This document shows, one piece after another, positions 8,005-18,016 of a DNA stretch of 64,000 nucleotides (position 1 is the stretch's first letter; each line of letters begins with the position of its first letter). The notes under the pieces are model-generated. The model was given only the letters and a program-made list of their open reading frames with translations. It searched no databases and was not told where the DNA came from. Origin of the DNA: Thalassotalea litorea (GTDB lineage: Bacteria > Pseudomonadota > Gammaproteobacteria > Enterobacterales > Alteromonadaceae); NCBI RefSeq assembly GCF_005843925.1, contig NZ_VCBC01000015.1, positions 1 through 64,000 on the forward strand, in the 5' to 3' direction. A program made the translations under genes and the position numbers.

Positions 8005-9150
8005 TCAGGCTTCCATTAGCCCGGGACTTGCAACCGGATAAAGCACTTGATCATGAAAACCGGTAATAACCGGCATGAAGCCGCTCAGCTCGGCATCTAA
8101 GCTTGGATCGCCGCTGTCGACAATAAGCGGACGATGATCCAGTGCCTGTAATTTACGCTTAGTAGCGACGATAAAAATGTTGTCTTTGCCTATTGCGCGA
8201 ATGACTCGAGGGCTTAATTGTTGATTGCCACGACCAAGAATATGACCTTGCCCACCAATGACAGTGATCACCAGTTTTACCTGTTGGTTATTGTGTTGAG
8301 CTTCGCTGATCATCGTATATAAATGCTGCTCGGTGACATCGTTGGCCAATAAAGCTTGCTCTTCGATAATATCGACGCCAAGCAACGTATTATCCAGCGC
8401 CATTTCCTCCATTATCGCGGCGACTGTAGAGCCAGAGCCCATCACAAATAACGCTTCTTCCATTTGCTCGATAACATGAGCGGCAATATCCATCAATACC
8501 AATTCGTCGGTCTCCTTACCGCCGGATTTCACCGCTTGAATATAGGTCAGATGACTCGGTATTTGCAGTTCCCCAAAACGACGTGCTTTCACCACCCCTT
8601 GACGAAACGCCGTTTCATCGATATCCATAACGTCAGCATCTAAAAAACTGACAATCTCATTATTGACCATTTCTTCAACAACACGACCTGCCGCCGTTGG
8701 AGTTAACGCATAAACACCGGAATGAATTTTCACGCCTGCGGGAATACCCAACACAGGAAAGAAACCCTGCACCTTGGCACACACATTACGCGCGGTACCA
8801 TCACCTCCGGCAAACAACAATAAATCGACCTGTTGCGATTGCAGAGCTTCAACCAACGCTTCGGTATCCTGTGCAGTTGACACTTCTCCATGATACTGGT
8901 GAACAACTTCAACCTTAAAACCCAGCGCCCGGGCGGTATCTTCTCCCATATCCGCTTTGCCGGTATAGACGGTGATTTTATCCCGATACGGCGTTAATAC
9001 CTGCAGTGCCAGCGTCGCCCGCAAATTCGATTTAGGCTCTGCCCCCAAAGATTTTGCCTGAGCGGCAATGTCTTTACCATCGCTGCCTTTGAAGGCAACG
9101 CTGCCACCAATGCCTGCAATCGGATTCACCAAAAAGCCTAATTTAAACAT
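8005..9150 (-). CDS. ATP-NAD kinase family protein (COG3199)
   Basis: A 381-residue protein of the diacylglycerol-kinase/NAD-kinase fold. The N-terminal FLVNPIAGIGG loop and the LLLFAGGDGTARNVCA motif (about residues 110-125) mark the nucleotide-binding region; a second Gly-rich stretch, FVMGSGSTVAAIMEEM, and VIGGQGHILGRGNQQL follow. This COG3199 group is distinct from the true NAD kinase, which is present separately at 18017. The phosphoacceptor is unknown. Its start overlaps the end of epmC by 8 bp, so the two are probably co-transcribed with yfcL. Confidence 0.8.
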   Translation of the reverse strand: MFKLGFLVNPIAGIGGSVAFKGSDGKDIAAQAKSLGAEPKSNLRATLALQVLTPYRDKITVYTGKADMGEDTARALGFKVEVVHQYHGEVSTAQDTEALVEALQSQQVDLLLFAGGDGTARNVCAKVQGFFPVLGIPAGVKIHSGVYALTPTAAGRVVEEMVNNEIVSFLDADVMDIDETAFRQGVVKARRFGELQIPSHLTYIQAVKSGGKETDELVLMDIAAHVIEQMEEALFVMGSGSTVAAIMEEMALDNTLLGVDIIEEQALLANDVTEQHLYTMISEAQHNNQQVKLVITVIGGQGHILGRGNQQLSPRVIRAIGKDNIFIVATKRKLQALDHRPLIVDSGDPSLDAELSGFMPVITGFHDQVLYPVASPGLMEA

Positions 9151-9769
9151 TACAGGGACTCTCCAATCCTAACGCATCTGAATCTGCAGCTGTCGCAGAA
9201 AGCGGTTGATAATCATCCACAACCACAGTGGATTTGTTGCTATTTAAAGCAAATTGTTCGATTTTTAATTTTTCATCCCGGTCATAGAATTTTGCCAGCG
9301 CAGCAATGAATTTCTGAGCTCGGGACGGATACCCAACGGCTAAATAATGCCTTACCTGCTCAAAAACCCGTTGTTTAAACGCATCTCTATCAACGTCAAC
9401 ACCACTTAAATTATCGACCGATACATTGAATTGAAAACCGGCAGCAATACAAAACGCCCACTCAATGGCTTGAGGCTTAACCTCGACTTTTTCAAACGCG
9501 GCCTGTTGATTGGCATCACGCCCATCCGGCGCATACCAATAACCAAAATCTTCCAGTAACCGTCGCTCTTTACCGGCAATACACCAATGGGATATCTCAT
9601 GCAAGGCACTGGCATAAAAGCCATGGGCAAAAATGATTTGATGATAAGGTCTGCTAGCATCCGCGGGCAAATATATGGGCTCATCACCACCGCGAATCAA
9701 GCGAGTATTTTCCGATATTGAAAACTCACTATCAAACAAGGCGATTAAATCGTTTATATGATGATTCAT
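9143..9769 (-). CDS. epmC: Elongation factor P hydroxylase EpmC
   Basis: EpmC (YfcM) hydroxylates the beta-lysyl-lysine of elongation factor P, the last step of that modification. The 208-residue protein has the family's HEISHWCIAG motif (putative metal ligands His and Glu), followed by LLEDFGYWYAPDGRD and EVKPQAIEW. It is slightly longer than E. coli EpmC because of a C-terminal extension, which overlaps the COG3199 gene. EpmA, EpmB and EF-P are not in the window. It is the first gene of a minus-strand set, divergent from the Lrp-type regulator. Confidence 0.88.
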   Translation of the reverse strand: MNHHINDLIALFDSEFSISENTRLIRGGDEPIYLPADASRPYHQIIFAHGFYASALHEISHWCIAGKERRLLEDFGYWYAPDGRDANQQAAFEKVEVKPQAIEWAFCIAAGFQFNVSVDNLSGVDVDRDAFKQRVFEQVRHYLAVGYPSRAQKFIAALAKFYDRDEKLKIEQFALNSNKSTVVVDDYQPLSATAADSDALGLESPCNV

Positions 9770-9933
9770 TAAATTTGATCAATTATCTTTCGAAGCATTC
9801 TTAAGTGCGGCTATTTTAGCCTTAGCATGACACTATCTCAATCTCGGTTAACTAAATAGAACAAATAAACCCTTTAAAGGCCAACCCCTTATCAGTTATA
9901 TTTAGTGGCGTTGAAAACGAACATGGAACCCCG

Positions 9934-10401
9934 ATGAAGAAACTTGATGACATCGATCAACAGATCCTTACTCTGTTATACAAGGACGCGGATATCACCA
10001 ATAAAGAGCTTGCGGCGAAAATAGGGATTGCACCGTCGACGTGCCTGGAGCGGGTCAAACGAATGAAAAATACCGACGTCATTCGTAATTCAGTGATTGA
10101 TGTGAATTATCAGATGCTTGGCGGAAACATTCAAGCCATCGCGGCGATCCAACTGCAACCTTACTCAGAGCAAATCGTCAATGCCCTTAGGGATGAACTA
10201 TTATGCCTACCCGAAATTGTCAGTATGTTTCATATGGGCGGGGCATTCGACTTCTATATCCATATGTCGGTGAAAGATACCGAGCATTTGCGCAGTTTCG
10301 TATTTAAAGCGATTACATCCCGGGAAGAAGTGACGAATGTCGAAACATCCCTGGTATTCGAACATAGCCGCAGTCCGGTGATCCCAAACTTTGACGACTG
10401 A
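9934..10401 (+). CDS. Lrp/AsnC family transcriptional regulator
   Basis: A 155-residue one-domain regulator: winged helix-turn-helix at about residues 5-50 (DIDQQILTLLYKDADITNKELAAKIGIAPSTCLERVKRM) and a C-terminal RAM/ligand domain (about 70-145) with the expected beta-alpha-beta strands. It probably senses an amino acid and regulates nearby or remote genes; no operator was identified. It diverges from epmC across a 165-bp spacer. Confidence 0.9.
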   Translation: MKKLDDIDQQILTLLYKDADITNKELAAKIGIAPSTCLERVKRMKNTDVIRNSVIDVNYQMLGGNIQAIAAIQLQPYSEQIVNALRDELLCLPEIVSMFHMGGAFDFYIHMSVKDTEHLRSFVFKAITSREEVTNVETSLVFEHSRSPVIPNFDD

Positions 10402-10482
10402 TCAGATACAAGCGTCTCTAGTTTTGATTGCTTGACTCTGCATATCCTTGAAAATTTCGACTAAGCCGGATATTGGTTAGGA

Positions 10483-11037
10483 TTATTGCAAATACCCTTG
10501 AATACCCTCGCCTTTTTTCAACATTTTCGGAGTAATAACGTACTGGGTGCGGGCACATCCAGATGATAAATCCAGCCATTGGTGAATCGAACATTCCAAG
10601 CGCACGTAACTGCAGGTCGGTAGGTGGTCTATGGGATCAACAGATAAGTAGTTTTGCAACTCGGTAAACGCTGGATTGTGTCCTACGAGAGTAACCTGGG
10701 CAAGGTTTTGAGGTAATGCCTGACAAAACGCCAGGATTTTAGTCCAGTCAAAGCAATATAGCTCTTCAGTTATCAAGGTATCCGCTAATTTTTCTGCACT
10801 GATCATTCGGCTCATGCCCGGTTCAAATTGATGCTCGCTTATCCGTTTTAACGTTTGTTTCGCACGAGTAGCGTTTGAGCAGTAGATCGAGTCAAAGCAG
10901 CAACCGACATCCATCAAAACTGGCGCCATTAACTGACAGTCATTAACACCTCGTTGATTTAAAGGTCGTCGCAGATCTGTCAGTTCAGGATCATCCCAAC
11001 TGGATTTCGCATGACGGAGCAGGTGTAAGGTTTTCAT
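10483..11037 (-). CDS. sixA: SixA-type phosphohistidine phosphatase
   Basis: A histidine phosphatase superfamily protein of about 184 residues. The N-terminus LHLLRHAKSSWDD carries the RHA catalytic motif, with LVGHNPAFTEL as the second histidine motif. E. coli SixA dephosphorylates phospho-His proteins such as PtsO/ArcB. I place the start at the ATG at 11037; a TTG at 11049 is possible and neither has a convincing ribosome site. It is convergent with the Lrp-type gene and is followed by a short spacer. Confidence 0.85.
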   Translation of the reverse strand: MKTLHLLRHAKSSWDDPELTDLRRPLNQRGVNDCQLMAPVLMDVGCCFDSIYCSNATRAKQTLKRISEHQFEPGMSRMISAEKLADTLITEELYCFDWTKILAFCQALPQNLAQVTLVGHNPAFTELQNYLSVDPIDHLPTCSYVRLECSIHQWLDLSSGCARTQYVITPKMLKKGEGIQGYLQ

Positions 11038-11152
11038 AATCAGGGACAATGAGCAATCTTACTTAGTTTCTAGTTCACTTAGTCGCAAGGTGCAAGAAAA
11101 TGGTCTCGGCGGCGTTCACAATTGAGCCTTTTATTGACTGTATCGCGCAATT

Positions 11153-11890
11153 TTACTGATATGGATTGAACAAATCGTCCTTCTTAGGAGCCAGCTCCAG
11201 ATATAACTCTTCAGCTCTTGCTTTGGCTCGCTTGATTTGTTCTCGAGATAGCTGTTGAGCATCCAGATTCATACTTTTTTCTGCCGGCTTGTAGCCATTG
11301 TAGCCCGCTACGCGGTTCCACACATAAGACATTTCAATGTCTTTGGGAACCCCTAAACCATCAAAATACAATAAAGCCAGGTTGAATTGTGCCAGAGCAT
11401 AATTGCGTTTTGCCGCTTGCTCATACCATATCGCGGCGTTGTGAAAGCTTTGCGATGTCCCCGAGCCATTTTGGTACATTACGCCAAGGTTAAATTGAGC
11501 CGCGGCCAGATCTTTCTCTGCAGCGCGCTTGGTATAAATAAAGGCTTTTTTCTGGTCTTTTTTGGTTCCACGACCTTCGGCATACATTTGCGCAACCGCA
11601 AATTGTGCTTCCGGTACGCTGCGCCCTGCTGCACGCTCATATAACTTGAATGCTTTTTGTTGATTTTTCTGGACACCAAAACCATGCTCATAAAGCACGC
11701 CTTGCTGATAGAGCGCAGGCGGGTATCCGAGCATGACCAAAGGTTTTAATTCCTCTATCGCCATATCAAACTGGCCGCGATTCATATAATCCACGGCCTC
11801 TTCGTAACCCGCTGACGCTGGTAAGACAACGGACATAGACAACAGTGTGCCTGCCACTAACATAGCAAATCGTTTTTTAGTTACAGTCAT
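11153..11890 (-). CDS. Exported Sel1-repeat protein
   Basis: A 245-residue protein with a signal peptide (cut after PASA, about residue 27), followed by four Sel1-like TPR repeats (for example YPPALYQQGVLYEHGFGV, VPEAQFAVAQMYAEGRGT, LAAAQFNLGVMYQNGSGT, YALAQFNLALLYFDGLGV). Sel1 repeats mediate protein contacts, here in the periplasm. The C-terminus is a charged helix. The partner is unknown and no operon is evident. Confidence 0.85.
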   Translation of the reverse strand: MTVTKKRFAMLVAGTLLSMSVVLPASAGYEEAVDYMNRGQFDMAIEELKPLVMLGYPPALYQQGVLYEHGFGVQKNQQKAFKLYERAAGRSVPEAQFAVAQMYAEGRGTKKDQKKAFIYTKRAAEKDLAAAQFNLGVMYQNGSGTSQSFHNAAIWYEQAAKRNYALAQFNLALLYFDGLGVPKDIEMSYVWNRVAGYNGYKPAEKSMNLDAQQLSREQIKRAKARAEELYLELAPKKDDLFNPYQ

Positions 11891-11980
11891 TTTTACTCCC
11901 TTATCGCTATATGGTACGAAGGTTTTAATAGGTTATACCAGAAAAAAATGGTCTCGGGCAAATATTGATAATGATGAAGG

Positions 11981-12442
11981 TTAACTTTTATTGCATCGAT
12001 CATAAAGTATGATCGAACCGGCAACGGATACATTGAGACTATAATCGCCCGGAAGTTTTACTAAGCGATGGCATTTATCCATTACCTCGCGGGTCAATCC
12101 CGATTGCTCATTACCTAATAAATAGACACAACGATGTGGGTGCTGGAAATGTTTAATGTCTCGCGAAGACTCGTCTAACTCCACGCCCACCAATTGCGTG
12201 TCATAGGGTAAGTGAGCAATTAAATCGTCAATATCCGGATAATGAAACAATGGGATTTTTTGCCAGGCATTGACGACATCGGAGCTTTGTTTCTTTGCTT
12301 TATTACCCACGGTAAAGATAAACGCTGCGCCAAGAATATACGCACTTCGCCAAAGCGTGCCGATATTTTCCGGATCTTTTTGATTGACGATGCCAATTCC
12401 GAAGAAGCCATCCTGGGGGTAAGTTTGTTTTAATCGAGCCAT
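11981..12442 (-). CDS. SPOUT family RNA methyltransferase (TrmH/SpoU type)
   Basis: A 153-residue protein consisting of only the SPOUT knot domain. The three family motifs are present: NIGTLWRSA near the N-terminus, YLLGNEQSGL, and SLNVSVAGSIILYDR at the C-terminal trefoil knot. It should methylate a ribose in tRNA or rRNA, but the target cannot be told from sequence. It is preceded by a tandem 48-bp repeat at 12492-12578 and lies downstream of the dnaJ terminator. Confidence 0.85.
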   Translation of the reverse strand: MARLKQTYPQDGFFGIGIVNQKDPENIGTLWRSAYILGAAFIFTVGNKAKKQSSDVVNAWQKIPLFHYPDIDDLIAHLPYDTQLVGVELDESSRDIKHFQHPHRCVYLLGNEQSGLTREVMDKCHRLVKLPGDYSLNVSVAGSIILYDRCNKS

Positions 12443-12491
12443 GAATTCTCGTAAGGCAATTGCTTGTCCCTTATTAAAGTGTATCCTTACC

Positions 12492-12578
12492 GCGTCCTGC
12501 TAACCGGGCATACATACATCCTGGTAATACACCCTTGCAGCGTCCTGCTAACTGGGCACACATACATCCTTATAATAC
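12492..12578. repeat. Two tandem copies of a 39-bp motif, period 48
   Basis: The block GCGTCCTGCTAACYGGGCA followed by YACATACATCCT and TAATAC appears at 12492-12530 and again at 12540-12578 with four or five differences. It sits between the dnaJ terminator and the start of the methyltransferase gene, in that gene's promoter region. It may be a pair of protein-binding sites or a small duplication. Confidence 0.6.
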
Positions 12579-12602
12579 AAAGCAGGCCGGAGCCTGCTTT
12601 TC
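12579..12602 (-). terminator. Rho-independent terminator of dnaJ
   Basis: The stem AAAGCAGGC/GCCTGCTTT with loop CGGA lies just past the dnaJ stop and has an A/T tract on both sides, so it can work on the minus strand after dnaJ. Confidence 0.8.
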
Positions 12603-12606
12603 TATA

Positions 12607-13743
12607 CTATTTTAAACTATCGAAGAAATTCTTCACACCATCAAAGAAGCCTTGCTCTTTGGGACGGTATCTACCAGCATCTTTGCCGGTCCCCATACTT
12701 TCTTCCAGTTGTTCCAATAATTCTCGTTGCTCTGCGGTTAAGTTGACAGGCGTTTCCACCACCACTTTACACATTAAATCGCCAACCATGGAGCTGCGCA
12801 CCGATTTCACCCCTTTACCACGCAAACGGAACATTTTTCCGGTTTGGGTTTCTTTAGGGATCTTCAATTTAACTTTGCCAGCTAAGGTAGGAACTTCGAT
12901 TTCCCCGCCTAGCGATGCCGTCGTAAAACCGATTGGCACTTCACAATATAAATGATTGTCATCACGCACGAAGATATTGTGGTCACGAACGTTTACCTGA
13001 ACATATAAATCACCCGCAGGTGCACCATGTTCACCGGCTTCACCTTCACCGCTCAATCGGATGCGATCACCGGTATCGACGCCCGCAGGAATTTTTGCAG
13101 ATAACGTTTTGGTCTTTTTAACTCGACCTTCACCATGACAGGAATTACATGGATCTTTGATAACTTTACCTGTGCCAGAACATGTCGGACAGGCTTGCTG
13201 AACCGCAAACATACCTTGACGCATCTGCACTTGACCATGGCCATGACAGGTTGAGCAAGTGCTTGCTGAAGAACCCGCTTTTGCGCCACTGCCATCGCAA
13301 GGCTCACAACTCACGTAAGTTGGAACTTTGAGCTCAACAGTTTTACCTTTCACCGCTTCTTCTAATGACATATCCAGGTTATAGCGTAAGTCTGCACCGC
13401 GACGAGCTCGTGACTGGCCACCACGTCCTCGGCCACCGCCAAAGATATCGCCAAATACATCACCAAAAATGTCACCAAAATCTGCACCGCCGCCAAAACC
13501 ACCCGGACCTTGACCTTGTTCAAATGCCGCGTGACCATATTGATCGTACGCCGCACGTTTTTGGCTGTCATTTAGCACTTCATAGGCTTCTTTCACCTCT
13601 TTGAACTGCTCTTCCTTACCCTTATCGCCTTTGGTACGATCCGGGTGGAATTTCATTGCCAGGCGCTTATATGCCTTTTTAATATCGCGCTCAGATGCAT
13701 CTTTGCCGATACCTAGCACTTCATAATAATCAGTTTTTGCCAT
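12607..13743 (-). CDS. dnaJ: Chaperone protein DnaJ
   Basis: Hsp40 co-chaperone that delivers substrates to DnaK and triggers its ATPase. At 378 residues the type I layout is complete: J domain (1-70) with HPD in [10 protein letters not shown], Gly/Phe-rich linker (about 72-110), four CxxCxGxG zinc repeats ([32 protein letters not shown]) and the C-terminal substrate domains. It lies 111 bp downstream of dnaK in the same direction with a hairpin between them, so it is probably read from the dnaK heat-shock promoter. Confidence 0.98.
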   Translation of the reverse strand: MAKTDYYEVLGIGKDASERDIKKAYKRLAMKFHPDRTKGDKGKEEQFKEVKEAYEVLNDSQKRAAYDQYGHAAFEQGQGPGGFGGGADFGDIFGDVFGDIFGGGRGRGGQSRARRGADLRYNLDMSLEEAVKGKTVELKVPTYVSCEPCDGSGAKAGSSASTCSTCHGHGQVQMRQGMFAVQQACPTCSGTGKVIKDPCNSCHGEGRVKKTKTLSAKIPAGVDTGDRIRLSGEGEAGEHGAPAGDLYVQVNVRDHNIFVRDDNHLYCEVPIGFTTASLGGEIEVPTLAGKVKLKIPKETQTGKMFRLRGKGVKSVRSSMVGDLMCKVVVETPVNLTAEQRELLEQLEESMGTGKDAGRYRPKEQGFFDGVKNFFDSLK

Positions 13744-13772
13744 AGTCTTGTTACTGCTTATTGGTTAAAACA

Positions 13773-13803
13773 AATAAAGCGCTATCATAAAAAGCGCTTT
13801 ATT
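13773..13803 (-). terminator. Hairpin between dnaK and dnaJ
   Basis: AATAAAGCGCT at 13773-13783 pairs exactly with AGCGCTTTATT at 13793-13803. The A/T ends make it look like a partial terminator or an mRNA-stabilising hairpin that would keep dnaJ expression below dnaK. Confidence 0.55.
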
Positions 13804-13854
13804 TATTGGCTACAAATGGTGCCGGATATGACTATCAGGCACTTTGTCAGTTAA

Positions 13855-15777
13855 TTACTTTTTGTCGTCTTTAACTTCTTCAAACTCAGCATCAACTACA
13901 TCTTCTGCTGGTTGTGCCTGCTCTGCTTCACCTTGAGGGGCTTCACCGCCCTGGGCTTGAGCTTTCGCTTGAGCAATTTCCATTAATTTTGCAGACGCTT
14001 CAATAACGGCTTGTGATTTTGCATCAATGGCGTCTTTATCTTCGCCTTTGATAACACCTTCAAGTTCAGTAACTGCGGCTTCGATTTTTTCTTTGTCTTC
14101 GGCCGGCAAATCATCACCCGCTTCTTCGACTTGCTTGCGAGTTGCATGCACAAGACCATCCGCCTGGTTACGCGCAGTTACTAGCTCTTCGAACTTAGCA
14201 TCGGCATCGGCATTCGCTTCCGCGTCACGTACCATTTGTTCAACTTCATCATCCGACAAACCTGAAGAAGCTTTGATTGTGATTTTCTGCTCTTTACCCG
14301 TATTCTTGTCTTTCGCTGTCACGTGCAAGATGCCATCCGCATCGATATCGAAAGTCACTTCGATTTGCGGCATACCGCGAGGTGCAGCATCAATGCCTTC
14401 AAGGTTAAATTGACCAAGAGACTTGTTCAAAGACGCTTGCTTACGCTCACCTTGAACAACATGTACCGTTACCGCCGACTGGTTATCTTCTGCAGTAGAG
14501 AAAACTTGTGACTGTTTCGTCGGAATAGTCGTATTCTTTTCGATAACCTTAGTCATCACGCCACCCATAGTCTCAATACCCAGAGACAGAGGCGTTACGT
14601 CAAGAAGTAGAACATCGGTCACATCGCCAGACAAGACACCCGCTTGAACGGCCGCGCCAGAAGCAACAGCTTCATCAGGGTTTACGTCTTTGCGTGGTTC
14701 TTTACCAAAGAAATCGGTAACCGCTTTTTGAACAAGTGGCATACGTGTTTGACCACCAACCAAGATAACATCGGTTACGTCAGAGGTAGACAAATCCGCG
14801 TCATTAAGCGCTGTTTTTAACGGTTCAAGCGTCGCTTTAACCATATCTTCAACCAACGACTCTAACTTGGCACGAGTCACTTTGATGTTCATGTGCTTAG
14901 GACCGGAAGCATCAGCAGTGATGTACGGTAGGTTTACGTCCGTTTGTTGCGCGGAAGACAGTTCACACTTGGCTTTTTCTGCGGCTTCTTTTAGACGCTG
15001 CATCGCCAGAGGATCTGTAGTCAGGTCCATGCCCTGCTCTTTCTTAAATTCCGCAACAAGATAATTGATTAGACGGTTATCGAAATCTTCACCACCTAAG
15101 TGCGTATCACCATTGGTTGCTAGTACTTCAAACGTGTGCTCGCCTTCAACTTCATCAATTTCGATGATAGAGATATCAAATGTACCGCCACCAAGGTCAT
15201 ATACTGCGACAACGCGCTCACCTTGTTGCTTGTCCATGCCGTAAGCTAATGCTGCAGCCGTTGGCTCATTGATAATACGCTTCACATCAAGACCAGCGAT
15301 ACGGCCGGCATCTTTTGTTGCCTGACGTTGCGAGTCATTAAAGTAAGCTGGTACTGTGATAACCGCTTCCGTTACTTCTTCACCTAAGAAGTCTTCCGCA
15401 GTTTTCTTCATTTTCTTAAGTACTTCAGCAGAAACTTGTGGTGGTGCCATGTTCTCGCCTTTCGCGGTTACCCAGGCATCACCATTATCAGCTTTTACAA
15501 TACCAAATGGCATAATGCTGATATCGCGTTGAACTTCTTTGTCTTCAAAACGACGACCGATCAAACGCTTGATCGCAAATAATGTATTCTCTGGGTTGGT
15601 AACCGCCTGACGTTTCGCTGGCTGACCAACTAAGGTTTCACCTTCTGCGGTGTAAGCAATGATAGAAGGAGTCGTACGATCACCTTCCGCGTTCTCAATT
15701 ACACGAACACTGTCGCCGTCTAAAACAGCAACACATGAGTTAGTAGTCCCTAGGTCAATACCTATTATTTTGCCCAT
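13855..15777 (-). CDS. dnaK: Chaperone protein DnaK (Hsp70)
   Basis: Hsp70 chaperone of 640 residues, the usual length. The ATPase domain opens with [17 protein letters not shown] and contains [13 protein letters not shown] and [13 protein letters not shown]; the substrate domain follows at about 390-505 and the lid ends in an acidic EEVKDDKK tail. A GGAG ribosome site lies before the ATG. A sigma-32-type promoter is seen at 15830-15857. The dnaK-dnaJ pair is conserved, but grpE is separated from it here by an HD-GYP gene. Confidence 0.98.
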   Translation of the reverse strand: MGKIIGIDLGTTNSCVAVLDGDSVRVIENAEGDRTTPSIIAYTAEGETLVGQPAKRQAVTNPENTLFAIKRLIGRRFEDKEVQRDISIMPFGIVKADNGDAWVTAKGENMAPPQVSAEVLKKMKKTAEDFLGEEVTEAVITVPAYFNDSQRQATKDAGRIAGLDVKRIINEPTAAALAYGMDKQQGERVVAVYDLGGGTFDISIIEIDEVEGEHTFEVLATNGDTHLGGEDFDNRLINYLVAEFKKEQGMDLTTDPLAMQRLKEAAEKAKCELSSAQQTDVNLPYITADASGPKHMNIKVTRAKLESLVEDMVKATLEPLKTALNDADLSTSDVTDVILVGGQTRMPLVQKAVTDFFGKEPRKDVNPDEAVASGAAVQAGVLSGDVTDVLLLDVTPLSLGIETMGGVMTKVIEKNTTIPTKQSQVFSTAEDNQSAVTVHVVQGERKQASLNKSLGQFNLEGIDAAPRGMPQIEVTFDIDADGILHVTAKDKNTGKEQKITIKASSGLSDDEVEQMVRDAEANADADAKFEELVTARNQADGLVHATRKQVEEAGDDLPAEDKEKIEAAVTELEGVIKGEDKDAIDAKSQAVIEASAKLMEIAQAKAQAQGGEAPQGEAEQAQPAEDVVDAEFEEVKDDKK

Positions 15778-15829
15778 CTTGAGGATCTCCGAAAAACATA
15801 AATATGATAAAAATTTTGATACTTCTCTT

Positions 15830-15857
15830 AGTGGGGGATGGGGTTTTATTTTTCAAC
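15830..15857 (-). promoter_or_regulatory. Sigma-32-type heat-shock promoter of dnaK
   Basis: On the minus strand GTTGAAA (15851-15857) is followed after 13 bp by CCCCCACT (15830-15837), close to the sigma-32 pattern CTTGAAA / CCCCATNT. It sits 53 bp upstream of the dnaK ATG. The grpE promoter has the same 13-bp spacing. Confidence 0.65.
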
Positions 15858-15967
15858 GGGAAACATGAAAAAAAATGAAAAAAAGTGGCAAATTCCTTAA
15901 AAAAAATGCGGATTTTAGAGTTTTGCTTAAATTTGCGATTTAATTGAGGGTAATTCTATCGAGATAT

Positions 15968-17008
15968 TCAACACTCTGCGTCACTTTGCGAGTCGGCGAA
16001 ACGCTCCTTTATTGCGATAATTTGTTCTTCACAAGCGATAAAATGTGGCACGAGCTCAGGATCGAAATGTTTACCTGCTTCATTTTGTATATATTCAAAG
16101 GTTGTTTGCAACGACCAGGCCGTTTTGTAAGGACGCTCTGATGTTAATGCATCAAATACATCGGCAATGGCAACAATTCGTGCACTTAACGGAATTTCAT
16201 CACCCACCGTTCCATGGGGGTACCCACTACCATCGTATTTCTCGTGATGATACAGAGCGATTTCCCTGGCCATCTTTAACAACTCAGACTCATGATTACC
16301 GATAATGTCCGCACCATATTGCACATGTTTTTGCATTTCCTGCCATTCCTCGGGCGTCAATTTGCCCGGCTTTAACAGAATTTTGTCAGGAATACCGATT
16401 TTCCCAACATCATGCATCGGAGCGGCGTTATACAAAAGGTCGACCCAGTTGTCCGGTGCCTTGATTTTTTCCGCCAGCATTTTGGAATAACGACTCATCC
16501 GAATGACGTGCATACCGGTTTCATTGTCTTTGTACTCTGCGGCACGGCCGAGACGGTCAATGATTTCCCTGCGGGTTTGTTGAATTTCATGGGTGCGCTC
16601 TTTGACTTTGAGTTCCAGTTCGCGCTGCTGATTGTATAGCGCCAGATGGGTATTGACCCGGGCTAATACAATAGGAATACTCACCGGTTTACTGATGTAA
16701 TCCACAGCGCCCAATTCAAGACCGATTTGTTCATCTTCTACTGCAGTTTTTGCAGTAATAAAGATTATCGGGATGTCGACCGTGAGAGGATTTGCCTTTA
16801 ATAGTCGACACACTTCATGGCCATCCATTCCTGGCATCATAATATCGAGCAGTATTAAATCTGGCTTGTTGGCACCTGCGACAATTTTCAATGCCAGTTG
16901 ACCGGACAACGCTGCTTTCACCCGATAATAGGGTTTCAAAATACCATTTAGCACATCGATATTTTCTGGGCTATCGTCAACAATTAAGATAGTCGCCCTA
17001 GGCTCCAT
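15968..17008 (-). CDS. Response regulator with HD-GYP domain
   Basis: A 346-residue two-domain protein. The N-terminal receiver (1-120) has the acidic pair DD at 11-12, phospho-acceptor Asp55 (LILLDIMMPG) and the conserved Lys after FITA. A short coiled linker leads to an HD-GYP phosphodiesterase domain with HD at 199-200 (MHDVGKIGIPD), HHEKYDGSGYP at about 254-264 and the IVAIADVFDALTS motif. It should hydrolyse cyclic di-GMP. The kinase partner is not nearby. It stands between grpE and dnaK on the same strand, with the grpE terminator upstream, so it likely has its own promoter. Confidence 0.93.
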   Translation of the reverse strand: MEPRATILIVDDSPENIDVLNGILKPYYRVKAALSGQLALKIVAGANKPDLILLDIMMPGMDGHEVCRLLKANPLTVDIPIIFITAKTAVEDEQIGLELGAVDYISKPVSIPIVLARVNTHLALYNQQRELELKVKERTHEIQQTRREIIDRLGRAAEYKDNETGMHVIRMSRYSKMLAEKIKAPDNWVDLLYNAAPMHDVGKIGIPDKILLKPGKLTPEEWQEMQKHVQYGADIIGNHESELLKMAREIALYHHEKYDGSGYPHGTVGDEIPLSARIVAIADVFDALTSERPYKTAWSLQTTFEYIQNEAGKHFDPELVPHFIACEEQIIAIKERFADSQSDAEC

Positions 17009-17082
17009 TATCCCCCCGCCGAATTTAACTTATTGAATTAAACAATAATAGTTCATTCAAAGTGGTTTTATCTTGCACGCAT

Positions 17083-17116
17083 AAAAAAAGCAGGTTCACG
17101 ACCTGCTTTTTGTTTT
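17083..17116 (-). terminator. Rho-independent terminator of grpE
   Basis: AAAAAGCAGGT and ACCTGCTTTTT form the stem with loop TCACG, about 50 bp past the grpE stop. On the minus strand it ends in a T tract, and A/T flanks on both sides make it possibly bidirectional. Confidence 0.8.
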
Positions 17117-17163
17117 ATAACGCTATTTGGACGCCTGATTAAATCACCCGGTGCCAAACATGA

Positions 17164-17805
17164 TTATGCTTTTGAAACCATAACCATAGCTGGGCGCAAT
17201 AGACGACCATTTAATTCATAACCTTTTTGCATCACCGCAATTACAGTATTCGGTTCTACGCCTTCGATTTGCTGCATTGACATGGCCTGATGCAATTCTG
17301 GGTTAAATGGTTGATCTTTTGGATCGACCACTTTCACATCAAACTTATTCAACGCCGACAATAAACTTTGTAACGTGAGCTCAATCCCTTCGACCGTCGC
17401 TTTATTTGCTTCGTCGTCTTTATCAATATTTTCCAGGCCACGCTCAAGGTTATCAACAACGACCAATAATTCACCGGCAAATTTTTCCAATGCGAATTTT
17501 TTGGCTTTATCGACATCTTGCGCAGAGCGACGACGAATATTATCGACTTCCGCTTTGGCGCGGATCACCGAATCTTTTTGACCGTCAATTGTTGCTTGAG
17601 CGGCGGCCAGCTTCTGTTCAAGCTCGGCAATTTTTTGCTGCTCTTCACTCAATTCCTCGACAACGTCAGCTTGCGCATTTTCTGTCGATTCATTTGACTC
17701 TACAGCAACATCGGCCTCAGCAGTGGCATTTTGTTCTGTGTTTTCTTCCATTTCAGATTGTTGCTTCACAGACTCTTCGCTGTGATTATTTGACTCAGTC
17801 GTCAT
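17164..17805 (-). CDS. grpE: Nucleotide exchange factor GrpE
   Basis: GrpE releases ADP from DnaK. About 213 residues when started at the ATG at 17805, which follows TTGGAG at proper spacing; the frame opens slightly earlier at 17817. A long acidic Glu/Ala/Asn-rich head (about 1-55) precedes the paired coiled-coil helix ([17 protein letters not shown]...) and the C-terminal beta domain ending [23 protein letters not shown]. The acidic head is longer than in E. coli. A sigma-32-type promoter lies just upstream. Confidence 0.96.
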   Translation of the reverse strand: MTTESNNHSEESVKQQSEMEENTEQNATAEADVAVESNESTENAQADVVEELSEEQQKIAELEQKLAAAQATIDGQKDSVIRAKAEVDNIRRRSAQDVDKAKKFALEKFAGELLVVVDNLERGLENIDKDDEANKATVEGIELTLQSLLSALNKFDVKVVDPKDQPFNPELHQAMSMQQIEGVEPNTVIAVMQKGYELNGRLLRPAMVMVSKA

Positions 17806-17838
17806 TGAAAACTCCAATTAAACCTATATTGCTGGTAA

Positions 17839-17866
17839 TTATGGGGATTGAAATTTTTGAATCAAG
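17839..17866 (-). promoter_or_regulatory. Sigma-32-type heat-shock promoter of grpE
   Basis: On the minus strand CTTGATT (17860-17866) is followed after 13 bp by CCCCATAA (17839-17846). This is a close match to the sigma-32 consensus. It lies 34 bp upstream of the grpE ATG. Confidence 0.8.
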
Positions 17867-18016
17867 CCTTGAATTAAAGAAAAATCTTCCTTTACATGGG
17901 AAAATTTTGTGCGAAACTGCCACTATTAAAAGAAATCTTGATATAAGAGCGCGAGTTAAGCGCAAAAAAGCGCTTTAAATCGATAACAAGAACATAAAAA
18001 GTACCGAAACAAAACC

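Noticed and set aside
12464..12955. A 163-codon plus-strand frame over the repeats and the dnaJ end
   Set aside because: Most of it is antisense to dnaJ and its start lies in the tandem repeat. It looks like a shadow frame.
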